The notes under the pieces are model-generated. The model was not told the DNA's origin, did not search any database, and worked only from the letters and a program-made list of their open reading frames with translations. The position numbers were made by a program, and so were the translations under genes. Below, piece after piece: positions 1 to 13,959 of a DNA stretch of 64,000 nucleotides. Source of the DNA: Holacanthus passer (taxonomy: Eukaryota > Chordata > Actinopteri > Pomacanthidae); NCBI GenBank assembly GCA_025331565.1, contig JAFREQ010000009.1:5507501-5571500 (forward strand), in the 5' to 3' direction. Numbering within the stretch: position 1 is the first letter of the stretch; each line of letters begins with the position of its first letter.

Positions 1-1129
1 GATGAGTTTCTCAAAAAACTTGGATTAGTGACATATACTTTTTATTTCATGCATGCTTTGCTTAATATTTATTGAGCTTAAAACTTGATTACTTTAAACA
101 AAATAGCAACTGTACAACGGATACGTTTCTTTCCGATCTTGGCTTCCAGGCTCTCTTACAGTAGATCAAGCTGCTGTTCTCCCCTTTAGGGCTGTCAGAT
201 CAGTTTGAGTTTTCAGGAGTCCGAACAAGATAACAGCACTTAGCAAGTGCTCTGTTGTAGACTTCAATGGACAGCCTGTAACCTTCCGCTTTATTGGATT
301 CTGTGAGTGCCTGAGCCAAGCATTAGGCTAAATGACTTCTATTTCCTCCAAAACCCTGCAATAGTGTTTAAGGACCTCTGTCCACCAAAGGTCAGTGTCT
401 GTCAAAGACATTGGCAGTTAAATTAGAAATACGCCAGTCTTACTCTCGCTTGACCGCCTATTGTAGTGGTCCCATCAGGTATATTAGCCAAAGTGCAGAG
501 AGAGTGCTTGTTCCTCAAAAGCAGTTGAGTTTATAATTTTATCTTCATACATCAGGGATTCGTGGACAAAGTAACTGACCTTGTCCTAAGTCCGCGGAAA
601 CTTGACAGTTAAAGAGAATTTATAGCTACAAAGTTTTAGTGTTGTCTTCATCAGGCAGGAAATGTCATTTGTTATACTTTGTGTCTGATATTGACGGGAG
701 AATGTCATGGCCCTTAGAGCAGTGTGCTCCATAAGTCCTAAAGACAAAAAAAAAGAACTCTAAATGAGAAATGGAGGTCAAAATTTTCCATCTAGGCAAG
801 TAATGATGATGGGTTACCGGCTCCAGGAGAAGACTGAAGTAGAGGGTAGAGGAGAAGGTGAGGCTCAAGGGTGGTTTGGAGGCATGGGGCTGTAGAGAGC
901 AGCAGCTAAATGCAGTTTCTCAACAGGTGATTTTAACATGGAGAGAATAAAAGGATTTCTAGTGCCGTTTCCGAACCACGAATAGTGATAAGGACTGACA
1001 AAGTGGATAAAAGGTAAAGGATAATGAGCCACCTACATTTTGTGTTACAAAATAATGTCACAAGAACTTTTAGCCTAAATCCAATCCCAGTTTTTCAAAC
1101 CATATAAAATGCATTGTGCAAATTAAAAG
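1..1129. other. Intergenic, nothing recognised
   Basis: AT-rich sequence. No reading frame here resembles a known protein and no repeat or RNA gene is recognisable. Confidence 0.6.
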
Positions 1130-2037
1130 AGTACTCCACCGGTTCAGAATTGTTCACCTGTAACATTGTTGGACTCATGTTGGACAGTAGAAAAAAAAAA
1201 AAGTAGGCCATTGCGATTGATACAGTAAAACCAGTCTTTTTTTATTCCACACTTCCTGCTTCCACGTCTAAACCTGGCAGCTATGTTACACATGCTCATT
1301 CAGGTGTCAGATGGTTTTAATAGATACTGTAAATACAGCAAAAAAAGCAGTCTCATGTGAATACACTGACTTTAACCATCCAACTGTTTGCTTTTTGGTG
1401 CTGAGCAGGTTCACAGGGTTTTTAGTGCTTGTGTTGCTGACGAGTCGCAGACTGAAGACACACACCTTCTCATGTTGTTTTAGCCTTGTCGTTTGATGCA
1501 TTGTTTTTACTTTTTAAAAATCAATTATGTCAATTATAGTCACTTCAAATCAGTCTTGTTATTTAAGTCACTTTTTACTTTACTTTTTACTTTCAATATT
1601 TAAAGACACAGTATGAATTTGCTGCTGCTCAGTTGAAACAACAACAAAAGATGTAGTTTGATGACATTGTGAAGTAGTGTGGGATCATGGGAGTTGTTGT
1701 CTTCATGGTAAAACAACCACTGTTGCAGATGAAAATCTATCTGGCGTGACACTGGCAGAAAACATGTTCATGTTCAGGACGAGGTAATGTATTAAAATTT
1801 TATTCACATTACCTTTAGTTACGATCACTGATTTCCTTCTTCACTCTCTGATGTATCATCCAGTGTTCCCCATGTTACCCCACAAGTTTTAGCAACTAGG
1901 GGAGGTAAAGGGCGTAGACGCCATTGAGAGGTGACAAAATGAAATGCACCATTGCCTTGAATAAAATTATGGAATTCTCCTGGTTTGAACATTGTTGGAA
2001 AAATTTGGGATAATGTAAGAACACAACTCAACAAAAT
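1130..2037. repeat. Teleost dispersed repeat, probable composite
   Basis: Parts such as the stretch near 1,672-1,702 (AAGTAGTGTGGGATCATGGG) and near 1,985-2,025 (TGAACATTGTTGGAAAAATT) read like repeats I have met scattered through teleost genomes. The boundaries and family are uncertain. It carries no intact coding sequence. Confidence 0.35.
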
Positions 2038-2100
2038 ATATATAATTAGTAGTGGTTAGTACTTTGACTCATCTTTCCCAACCTTTTTGCTGTTGCCAAG

Positions 2101-2101
2101 G

Positions 2102-2142
<41 letters not shown>

Positions 2143-2157
2143 GGATAGATAGATAGA
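2101..2157. repeat. (AGAT)n microsatellite
   Basis: About 14 tetranucleotide units with one substitution (TGGA). The right flank, CTGCATTTGTCCC, resembles fish retroelement tails, so the array may have grown from a LINE tail. Confidence 0.9.
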
Positions 2158-2199
2158 CTGCATTTGTCCCAAATTCTTCAATTTCAAATTCTTGAAATT

Positions 2200-3895
2200 T
2201 AATACATGTATTAGATACTGTGGGTGACAGTAGAGAGACGACTGGAAATCAGGGAGAAGAGGGAGGGGAATGATATGTAAGAAAGGTCTTCACCCACAAC
2301 ACAAACTGAGGATTTATTGGTTTAGGGTACCATGAAGGACCCGTAAAGGAGGCAAGGCTGTGAGGGAAAAAAATTTAAATCACTTTGGAAAATAAATGCA
2401 GCGTACAGTACTTTCCATTTGACAACACATAGTCGACCTGAAAACTTCCTGCTAAGAATCACGAAACTGCACACCTTGTAATAGTACTAAGACTTTCAAA
2501 CGGACTAAAACTGAACGATGCTGCGTTGCATAAAGGTGTGCTTTGATCTGGAACGGCTGTCTAACTCCTTATCAGACAATGGTGTGACAAGAGCGGAAAG
2601 CTCTGAGGTAATCTTTGTTATTCTGCTAGAAGTAGTGTTGCCCACAGGGAGAGGATTCCCAGACTGTTTAATCAGCCATATTAATCATACATTATTTATT
2701 ACAATTACAAGAGCGGCTCGGTGTGCAGCAGTAGCCTCAGCCCTCGAAGGCAACAGCATAAAAAAGAGTGTGTGAATAGATTAAACTGAGCCTTTGGCAC
2801 TTCTCAAAGAACAAAATGTATCGTTCAGGACCAAGTAAAAAGACATCTTTCTATCAGCCCTACATGATGTCAGTCCAGAGGCAAAAAGGAATGACATACA
2901 CGTTACTGCTGTGTGGTATATCACACAAAATGTCAGAAATTCCCCGAGAGCCTGAACTTCTCAGCTGTGTCCGTACTTCAAGGCATCAGGTTTGAGCATT
3001 AAAGTTGATTATTTCCCCCAGACACGAATAAGGCACAGTGGGGGAAAGCAATAATTAACAGGGTGAAAGTGTTGAAATGTTCAAGCCTCACTTGCCTATA
3101 TCGGTTCCTTGGTTCACCACCATACTTTATGAAAGCAAGCACCTGCTTTGCCAAACACAAAGCATAGCAGAGAATTTGCCATTACAGGTATTCCTCCAGG
3201 CCATCCATCATTGTGGCATGGCAGCGCTGAGGTATGCTTAGGTGAGCCTGATTAAAGCCAAGGATGCCTCCTGACCCGCTCCGAAGGAAATGAGACGGGG
3301 GGCTGCTCCATCCGTCTCCCTACTGCTTTATTCATGCGCTATCTGGTTCACTGGCTTTTGCTTCGTGTTCCCTCTCCATTACTTGAATTCTACAGCAGGT
3401 GCTAGTGAATTGTGCATGTCTCATTATATGTTCCACAGTCCTCTCACTGCTCCTTTGTGTGTGGATGAATCTGCCTGGAAAGATTATCACCAACCGTCCA
3501 TTCAAAAAAAAATCTATCCTTTCAGATATTAGGAATAAAATGAATTGTTGAATGTATTGCGCTTTTTTTTTAATGGTACACAAAGTCCATTTAACAAACA
3601 ATGGAGCACTAATGGCAACTGCTGCTACTGTTATTAATTAAAATATAGAAGTAAAAGGACATCAAAAATTCTAAAATGCAAGAAATATTAAGCCTACATC
3701 AATATGTAATATCAAATGTCCCTGTGGACCTGAGGTTTGCAGGATCTTAAGTTCATATTCTTAATTGCTGAACTTAATTAATATTACCTCTGAGCTTTAT
3801 TTTAGGTAGTAACGGTTTTATTTGTTGATTTCAATCTCAATTTAGCTCATTTCATTGTTCTGTATTTATTCTATTTCATTTTTTTGTACTCTAAT
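2200..3895. other. Intergenic, nothing recognised
   Basis: No exon, RNA gene or clear repeat seen. Short open frames at 2,518-2,775 and 3,290-3,532 have no protein-like features. Confidence 0.55.
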
Positions 3896-4150
3896 CAGTG
3901 CTGGAAGAAGTACTCAGATCTTTTACTTAAGAAAGAAGAGCATTCAATAACACACAATTGTGTATGCATACTCAAGTAAGTAGTAAAAGCATTCAAAATT
4001 TTGTATTAGCATTAAATTAAAGTAAAAGTATTCATCCAGCAGAATGGTCCATTTCAGAATAATGTAGATTAAATTATTAAATTATAATTATTGTTGTAAG
4101 TGTAAATCACTTTAATTTTGCTACATCATAATTTCTTTGTTATTTGTTGA
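3896..4150 (+). mobile_element. Non-autonomous hAT-like element fragment
   Basis: Begins CAGTGCTGGAAGAAGTACTC followed by AGATCTTTTACTTAAG, the opening of a very common teleost non-autonomous DNA element, with an AAGTAAAAGTATTC stretch further in. The right end is not clear. A (TTA)n/(GTA)n stretch follows at 4,275-4,316. Confidence 0.5.
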
Positions 4151-4662
4151 ATCTGCAAAGTAAGACTTCAATCAACTGTAGTGTTTCATGGTAGTTTTTT
4201 AATCTTTTCCTATGTAAAGCACTTTGTAACTTTGTTTTGAAAGGTGCTGTGTAACATTTAGTTTATCATCATCATTATTATTATTATTATTATTGTTAGT
4301 AGTAGTAGTAGTAGTAAAAAAGAAACACACACATAAAACTCTTTAACTTAAGTTTCTGTTCATTTGAAAAAACACAGTCATCTTTAAAAGATGAGCTTTA
4401 AAAGTAAACACTAAACGGTTAATCTGTGAGGAGATGTCTGAATTGGAATAGTGTGATTTTGTCTGCTTTCACCAATTAGGATCTGAGGTGCTGCATTCAG
4501 AGCAATGTGGAAATGTGAGAGACGTGTGACTTGATACCAAAACGAGGAGTTACAGTAGTATTGCTAAGGTTTTGTGAAATTAGGCAATCAGCAGTTACCT
4601 TTTTTTAAAATGACAAATTAAAATATGAATATCTTGTGGTTTTGTGTCCAGAAAACTGTTCT

Positions 4663-5060
4663 TCATTGCCTTTTGTATTGTAAGTGGGAGCAGGCAAATG
4701 AAAAACAGGATGTGCCTAAGATCGAACTTTGTGGAACTCCACAAGGTAATGTTTGATGAAAATGTTGGTATGAGCTGAGGCAGTTTAGTGTTTTGCCTTT
4801 GATGTCAACCCACACATTTAAGGCAGCCCATTGAAATTCTGTTGTCAAATTGTGCATTAAGATCCAGGATTAAAATTGAGCTTTCAAGCACAATCTGCTG
4901 CAAAAATAAAATCACCGGCTGTATCTGGTATAGAAATGACTCTACAATGTGTTGCTTTAGAATCCAAATGGAATCTTTTTGCTTTAAATCAATATCTCAT
5001 ATAAAACTGAGGCTGTGGAAAATGCCTAGGATTTGGGGCACTGTCTATATCTAGATTTAT
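4663..5060 (-). mobile_element. Decayed L2-type LINE, reverse transcriptase fragment
   Basis: Read on the minus strand, pieces of a LINE reverse transcriptase appear in the right order but with frameshifts: SSILILDLNAQFDN (RT motif A, usual form LDLSAAFDT), then WVDIKGKTLNCLSSY (usual form WVGxxGTALNWFSSY), then CGVPQSSILGTSCFSF (usual form CGVPQGSxLGPLLF). The segment between the last two is shortened by deletion. The order and spacing fit the L2/Maui group of fish LINEs. A possible linker between endonuclease and RT may extend the remnant to about 5,500. It is long inactive. Confidence 0.75.
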
Positions 5061-5500
5061 TTTTGTAGTGTGTTGTGTAAATGTTATAAAAGACAAGGAA
5101 CACTGCCCATTGCAAAATGTGGGCCATGTTAGGAATTTGTAAGAGCAGATGGACAAGTGATTGACACCACACAAAATGCATGAGACACGAGGGATAAAAT
5201 GACCCGTTCATTGATACAAGCAGGTCAGGTAGAGTGATTAACCTTTTTAGCAGCAGATAAATGTAAATGCCATGCCATGGGATAAATGCACTGATTGGAT
5301 GTGGGCACTGGGAGCATGCTGATTTGAAAAGCCTCTTTGCTAACATCATCGAAAACATTAGACATTACTAAATCACAAGCAGTGGGGTAATAAGAGGTAA
5401 ACATGTTAAAGAGAAATGTGTTAATAGTATTTAAAAATGAATCCAAACTAAAACTTAAATCTACTCGTTCACCTGGACGAAGCAGTTTTGAGCAGAACAT

Positions 5501-8422
5501 TTACATATCATTATCTTTTAAGTTGATATGACAAACGTGTTTGCAAACAGTTTCTTAATTACATATCCAGCTGTTGCAGAACAGCATTAGCATTCATTCA
5601 GAGTCATTTCTCTTAATGTAGGCCCAACAGCTCCATAAAGAAACGCTCCATAAAGATGAGGGGAGCTGCAGATTCAGGTGCTCATTCTAGGTTCATCGCT
5701 ACATATCGTCATATTGTTTTCATACTGTCATTTCATACATTACTATCATACAAATATCAATTGAAAGGAAAAAATTTCATCCAGCAAGGGAAGAGTTGCA
5801 TAACATTTTGCTTTGTTTTGCTGCTCTTGTAAGGTAGGAAAATCAAATATTCAGTTTCACGCTCCCTGTAAGAATGTATGAGCTTTTCCGAATCTTGTTG
5901 GACGCTTTTCAATTTGTAAAATGAAATGAGAACTTGTGAGATTAATCCAGCTTACCTGTGTGGATCACTGAGGCTTTCTTATACAGTATGCTCAAAAGAT
6001 GTGGGAATGACTCAGAGAAAGTCATGCTGAAGCCTAGGTCGATTAAGTTTTTTTTCTTCTTGTTTTTATGCTTCTAATGAGCTGTTTCATCTCAAGGGGC
6101 TTATCCTGCTATTGAAGTGAATAAACCTAGTGTAATGTATGTTTGGAATTCAAAATGAGTTTAACTTCCTTCCTCTATTGTGTAACGTAGTTCATTTTGT
6201 TAGGGGATCTATTTCGGTCTGAATTATACAGCCAAGGTGACTAAATATTGAGCAGGAGTAAGCGTCTCTGATTCCCGTAGCTCTGCATTAAAAAGCTCTA
6301 CATACAGAACAGCCTATGACATATGATGGTTGTAGAAATGGCCAGGTCAATGAGCCTGAACTGCAATGACGCCATAAGTCAATGAATGTCAAAATGAATT
6401 TTATCGACACCATTATTGTACCCAGGGAGCATTCGCTGGGTGTTCATAACTGCTATAATAAACAGTTGCTGGAGTTCAAACAAAAATGTCGTCCTTGTAG
6501 AAGCTTGTGAAAAAATCGAGGTCCTTGGCGTCTTTCAGGGGAGACGTCCTCATATATACAAATGTTTAATGTGATTTTTGTGTCGGGTGGGGTTGTTCCT
6601 TTAAGTACATCAGGATTCTTTTGGCAGTAGCAGAGGACATAAAGTGTAATCCTCTAATGACAGTCAGGCCCAGCTTGGCTCACATATTCTTGCGAGGAGG
6701 TAGAAGCTACAGCAGATCCTGTTAGTTTCAATTTGCTTACTGCTGCTGAGCCAGCAGACTGAACTGAATGATAAGGGACAAGAATCAAACCTAATCCTTC
6801 TATCTCCCTCCTCCTCTGTCTCTCTCCCTCAAACTAACCACTACCAGTTGATCTGCCATCACCCCTGGCTGTGGGGAAGAAGCCAATAAATGTTCCTCTG
6901 GGTGCGATGTGATGTACTTTTTATTGTCTTCCACATCCACTGATTCTCATTTCTTTCTAAGATGCAAGCGGGACGGGAAAAAAAAAAGCCTAGTACCTTA
7001 ATTTCTTTCCATTCTGCTTCTGCTTTTTACCTTCTCTCCTGGCAGCACAGAGGGTTTGAAAAAGGCAGCCTTACTAAAGCCTTCCCTTGGTGCATTTGAC
7101 ATTATGTGGCAATGCAGAGATGGCAGTCTAAGCTGCATAATCTGGACCCCCCACCATCTGCCTAGCATGTGACCCATGCTCACGCTTTGAGGAAATATTG
7201 CACACAGAAATGCGACGACAATTTCGATGGTATAGCATATGATTTATTTATAAGTTGTTTTTTTTTATCATATGCAGACTGGCACACCTGATTTGTGATA
7301 AGTGGTGCATCTACACATAAATGGGTGCGACGGAACGGGTGAGCTGTGCTTAGCAGCATACTTCGTGACTTCATGCCACTTCACTGTTAAGTAGGGAAAC
7401 ATTTTATGTGAGTGATTCACCTTGAATAAAAACAAGTCGAGCTCAGTGCTAAAATACTTTTGAGGACGTATTTTTTGCCTCTCCTTTGAAAAACGTCTTT
7501 TTTTACCCCTGTTTATTGTACTTCATTTGACTGCTGTCAGAGCTTTTTCAAGTGCATCAGCATTTGAATTTTGACTCAAAGGGAGCACCTCTGTCTGAAC
7601 CAGAAACTCTGCAGGAAGCTCCGCAGAGGAAGGCAAACGACCCAGAAACAGACCTGCGTGCGTGTCTCTGCGTGTGTGCATGTGTGTGTGTTGTGGAGAG
7701 GAGTGGGTAACAACGAGCTGATGGAGATCAGAAGAGCCATTTCCAAGTATGCTATTTGTTTTCGTACAGTGTGAAGAGCTTTGAGCGAAGGATTATTCAT
7801 AAGGAAAGAGACATCACAATTTGTATTTTTGTCACATGTTGAGAATGATTCATCATTGTTTGGATATTGATACATTAAAGTAGTAAAGTAATACCTAAAA
7901 AATTAAATATAAATAATGAATAAAACAATGTAGAGTAACAACAGCATGTCAACAGCTGGCTGCTGATCACCATCAGTTTTGTTAAATGGAGTCATCAAAT
8001 TCACATTAAGCTTTTAAGGATGTCCTTATTTGTAGTTTGTGTATTTTAGGACAATATAGCTTGAGAATGCTGTTTTGCAGCCAACTCTCAGATTTCTGAG
8101 CTAACAACACAACTCGAGAACAGACTTTCAACTGTATTACCGTGAAATGATAAGGTCACTTTTTATATGGATTATTTGGTAATGGATGGGCAAACTGAAA
8201 GCACGAGAGAATGGGAACCTGAAAACACAGGGAAGAAAAAACACATTAACTGATATACTCTGGAACACTGTTATTTGCTTTGGAAGCTGTCTGGCAATAA
8301 TATAAAACACATCTGTTTTATTGGGTTAATAATGCAGGTTGGTTTGGTCTTTTAAGAAAATCCAAGGTATTTTTCTTAGCACTACAGCTTTGTTTTCCAC
8401 ATGGGCATCTGAATTCAAATAA
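5501..8422. other. Intergenic, nothing recognised
   Basis: No exon or RNA gene seen. The stretch 5,580-5,700 (which contains two copies of GCTCCATAAAGA) and the stretch 6,600-6,900 look single-copy, but nothing identifies them. Confidence 0.5.
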
Positions 8423-8900
8423 TAAGATAAGATAATCCTTTATTGATCACCCAGGAGAGAAATTCGGGTGTTACAGCAGCACAAGGACAGAATAAGTAGA
8501 GATAAATAGAGGAACTTAAAGAGAATAAATAACTAAATTTGTGTAAAATACGAATGAAATAGAAACTGTCCAAGAGCAACTAGACTCAACATGCCAAAAC
8601 TACAGGCAATAGCAGTACACATACAATACCCACAACTAGTGTTATACTTGAACTAATTATGCAATACTGTCTAAAGCAAAGTGGCACAGTGGCGTGACTA
8701 GCAATGTCAAGTACCATCATATGTAATAGCGCACACCCAAGTATCATATGATTATGTAATTATACTTGGAGTTGTCTGTATTAATATTGAGATATAATGT
8801 AGTACGTAGTGCATACAGTAAGTGCAGAGGTGAAATGTAGTGATACAGCTAAATATACTGAATAGTACAGCAACATATACAGCGATAATACTGAACATGT
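8423..8900 (-). mobile_element. Truncated LINE tail (GATAAGATAA family), copy 1
   Basis: Left end reads ATAAGATAAGATAATCCTTT then ATTGATCACCC and GAGAGAAATTC. This is the complement of a common teleost non-LTR tail, so the element points to the minus strand with its 3' end at 8,423. The same opening recurs at 35,266. The right boundary is diffuse. Confidence 0.55.
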
Positions 8901-11900
8901 TGGGAAAAATGGTATAAAACTCATTTGTGCCTTGGTAAATACCATATTTTGATTTTTGTTACTTTCGCACAAAAAACATTTTCACTTGAAGCACAAATAG
9001 AGGAATTTTCCTTGGTGGTGTTTCTGTAGTGACTCTGAAGTCCTAACTAAGACAAATGGTCATTTCAGGGACACTTAATGAGCACAAAGTTGAATGAGAC
9101 AAAGGAAATCCATACATAAAAATCTTTGACATAATGAGCACCCAAAATAGTCATAATTAGAGCGGTTTAAATTTACATTATGATAATGCATACGTTATGA
9201 GAAAATGCTTCTGGCCATAATAAAGAGAATGAGAATAAATAGAAATAGTAGCAGGTTTCACACTCAGCTGAACTGAGTTGAGAGGAGTCCAGAGATTGCA
9301 TGTGTCTGTGTGTGTATGGGGAGTGTTAGGACTGCTGATGGAAATGGTGTGACAGCTCTCAGGAAGAGCCTGGGGATGATCAGACCATCTCATAAAGGAT
9401 TTTGCAGCAGATGGTTGTCTGCCTGGTTGGTGTGAGCGGTGATTCTCCCTGCCCTTGTCTCTGACCTGGTGTCATCCTTTTCCAGTGTGGAGGGCAGCTG
9501 AAGGCCAGTGATTTTTCATACTGGAGCGTGTCCTTGGAGCAGGAAACCAGCAGGCTTACTCAGACCAGGCTGTAAGAATGCTTTCACTTACAGGCCTGCG
9601 TTATTGAATCAGGAGTGGTTGTGAGGTGTTGATGCCCCTCATTAAGTGCTCCTAAGAGCTATTATCAGCTCTTAACTTGAAAAGCATCTTCCTGCTCCCA
9701 TAGTATCTATCTCCATTCATTCTTTTCAACTCCAGATTTGACATGTTTGTTGCATCAAAGATTCAAGGATATGTTCTGAGGATGTTGGATTTGTGGGGCT
9801 TTAGTGGGGTTTTAATTGAGTCGTAACATTTACAAATTCTCTAATCAAGTGGTATTCCCCAATATTGTTTAAGAGCAATGTTAGATGTTTCATGGGAGGC
9901 AGACAATAGCGCTGATCTCATACATTCTGTATTGGGGGAAAAAAAGAATTTACCATGGGGGGATAAAATATTTATGATGCATTTGGAACAAATCCCATCA
10001 TGTGTTCGCCTCTGCAATTTCCTTTGAATGTGGAGAAGAGTGAAAAAGGCAGGAGCTGTGTGCTGCTCTCTCCAGAGATGCCTGTAGACAAATGCCGGCT
10101 ATATCCAAACTTCAGTGAGGGAGGTGACAATGTCAGCTGCTGAACTGTGGAGGAGTGCAAACTGCAGGCTGAAAACAGAGTGTTTGAGACTGGCTGGTAT
10201 TGGATCCTGGCTCAGGTTTGTCTTTTGCAAGGTTTCTCTACTGACACCTAATGGCTGTAGTGATATAAAATATTCAAAATATCTCCACGTAATTAGAGAA
10301 TGAATATAGACGTGGCACATAAATCTTATCCTCACAACACCAGGGGCTCCCTGAATAAATCCACTTTTACAGGGTCTCTGCCTCTGCCACATTCGTTTCC
10401 CACTTTCCAGCTATAAATAATAGGCATCCCCTTTTCACTTTTTTTCAAACCTTCTTCCCCTTTTATTCACTGCTTTATTTATGGACAAAGAGAATAGTGG
10501 TATTTTAGCATGCCAGTTCTCATAATGAATTATTAAATCAGTAACCAATCAAAATCTATTTATATTGCACCCATAAAATCTGAGCCAGTTTTATAACTTT
10601 TAGAATGAAAATCCAAAGTTACATTCAATAATATCATGATTATTGATTGTTATGTATCTTATGTGAGAAGTGTTAGCTCATAATCAAACATTGATAACGC
10701 ATTCTTAAACATATTGCTGCTTCTATTGCATGTGCTGCTTCTATTGCATGTACTATATCCTCCTTTGGTTTAACCTTCTCCATCAATCACATTATGAATC
10801 TGAGTGGGAACAGGAGCTGGAGTGTTTAAGGCCCAATACAGAGCCAAGAAATAGAACATGGTGCCTGACTTTTCATGTGTAGGTTAATTATTCAAGAATT
10901 CCCTCCCCTCAACAACAAGCCAAGAACAGCAGGAAAGCACCGCATGCTCCGGCTTCGTCTTTATTCCCTCGGCGAGTGTCAGAAGTTTAAAACCACTGTT
11001 TGACTATAATTGAAATGCATATGTTGTCTGAAGTCTGGCGCCTTCAAGCAAAGCAGAAACAAAATATAGGACAAACATAACCTCAGATACTCTCTCGGTA
11101 AGCAGAGCAATCAGTGATATGATTCTAATCAGCAACAAGACTAATCTGGTCTTTGTTGTTTCGATTATGCATGCATCGTGAGGCTAAATTATGTGTGTAG
11201 ATTACTTGGTTCATCTGATTAAAGATTAAAAAATCATATTGGTACTCAATAGTGAATATGTTGGACATGTAAGCAACAAGAGTAAAAGGTTTTTCTAATT
11301 AGGTTTCTATTGTGTTAAAAAGCATAAAATTCACATAAGGAATTCATTTTTTGTGAGACTTGCATAAAAAATAAAAAAATATATAAAAAATAAAATAGGA
11401 ATATAGGCAAACCTCAGACAAAACTGGAGGTAAAGCACCACCTTCACTAGATTCACAAGTTGAACTCAGCACAATATTTCTGTGATCTGTGCATAAAGGC
11501 CTCTTTTATTCTGCCTGACATTTTCCCAAACCCAGTCTTTTCCCATCCTTAACAGACAAAGCTGGATGCAGAAAAATTTTGCAACAAGAAGAAAAGCAAA
11601 ACTGACCTCGACAAAATGACCCCAGCTTTAGACTCTGTGAAACATTGAGCAACAGTATTCATTGAAATTTGCAACAGCTCACAGTGTTAACAATAGGCCC
11701 CACATTGCACTTTAATTTCTGATCCAAAATAAGCTAAACAAACAACAACAGCACTGGTTTTCAATACTAGCTGCATATTCCTTATCTATCTCATATAATA
11801 CCCTGCACATGCAATCAGCTTTTTTAAGCAAAGTAAAGAAATGTCAAAATGTGTATCTTTCTAGTTTCACTACTCAGGTAGGTGCACAGCTATGCAGTGC

Positions 11901-12087
11901 GCTTAACACACTTCTAATAAACAGTGAAACAGCTGACCTTTGTAGTTTTACTGGAAGCTGTTGTGAAAAGTATTGGACAGCAATGATAGTACTGACAGAT
12001 CAATAACAATGACATACAGGTAACAAGAGTCAGACCAAATAACTGTAAAAATGAATTGGTAAAGCATCGCCAGTTAGAAAATCAACT
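8901..12087. other. Intergenic, nothing recognised
   Basis: No exon seen. 9,400-10,120 and 10,780-10,990 are somewhat richer in GC and look single-copy. 11,360-11,400 is an A/T low-complexity run. Confidence 0.5.
10715..10750. repeat. Exact 18-base tandem duplication
   Basis: TGCTGCTTCTATTGCATG occurs twice head to tail with no mismatch, which suggests a recent slippage event. Confidence 0.9.
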
Positions 12088-12673
12088 TTAAAGCTGAGGT
12101 AGGCAGAAACCTTTCGACGTCATTGGGCAAAAATTCCATAATAACATTTCATATTGTGATTCAAGCGGTCTGAGAGAAAACTACATTTCTACACTTCATC
12201 TTGGATCTGTTTTTAGACTTCAGTCTTTTCGGAGAGAGGCCGTTTCTATTGGCTGTACATCAGGCTCATTATGTTCAATGCCACGGCGCTTGTATCGACC
12301 AGTGGCAAAGAGGCATGATGACAAACAGTGGGGAATAACTTGAAGGGGGACAGGTGTGTGTGTATGTGTGTGGTGACTATAGCCATCCTGCTGTTAGATG
12401 GCGTTGCAGCTGCCCTCTAAAGCCTGGGGCACTCTGCCCTGGGGCTGTCTTTGAGAAGATGAGCCGTGGCAAGAGGGACCGGGGTCTTGGCGAAGCTCAC
12501 GCTCTGGAGAGTGGGTCCTACGAGGCAGAAGGTTTCACAGGGCAGTCGACCCTTTCTGCTCCATCCAAACTTGTGGGTTTGGTGGGAGGAGCTTAATGGA
12601 GTAACATGAGGCAGCAGAGACAGGTGGTAGGTTTTGCATTAGTTTGCACAGGTTTAGCCTCCTGCAGCTTTAA
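12088..12673. mobile_element. Non-autonomous DNA transposon with short terminal inverted repeats
   Basis: Left end TTAAAGCTGAGGTAGGC and right end CCTCCTGCAGCTTTAA are near-complements, a terminal inverted repeat of about 16 bases. The interior (CATTGGGCAAAAATTCCATA, then TCTGAGAGAAAACTA) matches a common teleost repeat. No target duplication can be confirmed. The 80-codon open frame inside it is not a gene. Confidence 0.6.
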
Positions 12674-13340
12674 GTACCCATACTAAGTACAACCCAGTAA
12701 TTACAGTAATCACACCAACATAGAAATAGAATCCAAATGAGTAGAGAAGTTAAGTAATTTAACAGTTAGTTAGAATGTTGTAGCAACACATTAACCTCAA
12801 ACAACTCGTGGAATGACTAGTTTGGATAGCAGTAAACTCACCGCAGCAAATAACAAACCAGCAATCACAAAACAGCTATAAAAATAGAGTACCTAGAAAT
12901 AATGTTCCAACAAGGGCATTTGGGTACTAAATTCTTAAATAAATAATCTTTCGACTTCACAGATGATCTGTTCAAAAGTAGTTCTGTCAGAATATAGTGA
13001 TCTGTTTTATACAGTCTGTGATAGTGACTTTGCTGTCAACACTGTAGCTGTGAGCCTCAATGGCAGTTGAGTGGTGCATGAAAAAAATTTACTGACGTTG
13101 AACAGAAGGAAATCATATTTCAGACTAAACAGAAGAGAGGATTTTGGTCCTGATCAACGCTGTTCTAACGGTGTCTATACACCATCTCTCTCCCTGCTGG
13201 GCAACCACATCAGCAATCATTTCAGAGTATTTCAAATACTCCAGTGATTCCACTCACAAACAGAAGCTGACTTTTTTCTTAAGAAATATGAAGCAAAAAA
13301 CAAATCACTATTCATCTGATTCTTATGGCCTATCCAGACT
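12674..13340. other. Intergenic, nothing recognised
   Basis: No exon, RNA or certain repeat seen. Confidence 0.5.
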
Positions 13341-13359
13341 TCTGTGGTGTACTGAAATG

Positions 13360-13500
13360 TGCCACTGAACACAGTGTGCATGCAGGTTTCGTTCCAGCCA
13401 AACATAACAACAGGTGACTTTAATAATTTAAGCTCACTCTCTAGTTGAAGGTGTGTTAAGTGTTTGCTTGTAATAAAAACTGGGGGACGCATGGGAATGT
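13360..13500. repeat. Short palindromic teleost repeat (MITE-like)
   Basis: Left part GTGCATGCAGGTTTCGTTCC and right part ATAAAAACTGGGGGACGCAT are imperfect complements around a GTTGAAGGTGTGTTAAGTG core, a layout I know from dispersed fish MITEs. Divergent copy. Confidence 0.4.
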
Positions 13501-13959
13501 GAAACACAATTTGGAATTTAGAAGGAACTAAAATTCACTGAAACCACAAATGAGCAGTTAACAGAATAAATAAAACATGAAGAAAAAAATCCAAACTGCA
13601 GTTATTCACATTTTAAAGACTATTACTTTTTTTAAATCATTAATATCAGAAAAGGCATACAGGAGTTAGTGATGCACTGCTCTCTAGGCGGAAGACAGAA
13701 ATCATCTTAAAAAAGTGGTCAAACAATAAGTTGAGCATTATTAGAAAACAAATCACAGTGACGTTATTACAGTGCATACAATATATTGAAACCTATGGGA
13801 AAGTATTTAGGATAGGTATATCATAAATTCCTTGCAAGACTAAAGAACACTGCTTTAATAAACTGACTTGAAAAAAGTGATGTAATGTGCAGAAAGGCTG
13901 ATGTTTCATACAGTCTATGATGTTTTCCTGTCATACAAAACGTGCCTGCTGCAGCAATG

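Noticed and set aside
1825..2034. 69-codon minus-strand open frame with an acidic C-terminal end
   Set aside because: It lies inside a dispersed repeat, and I cannot connect it to a known transposon protein.
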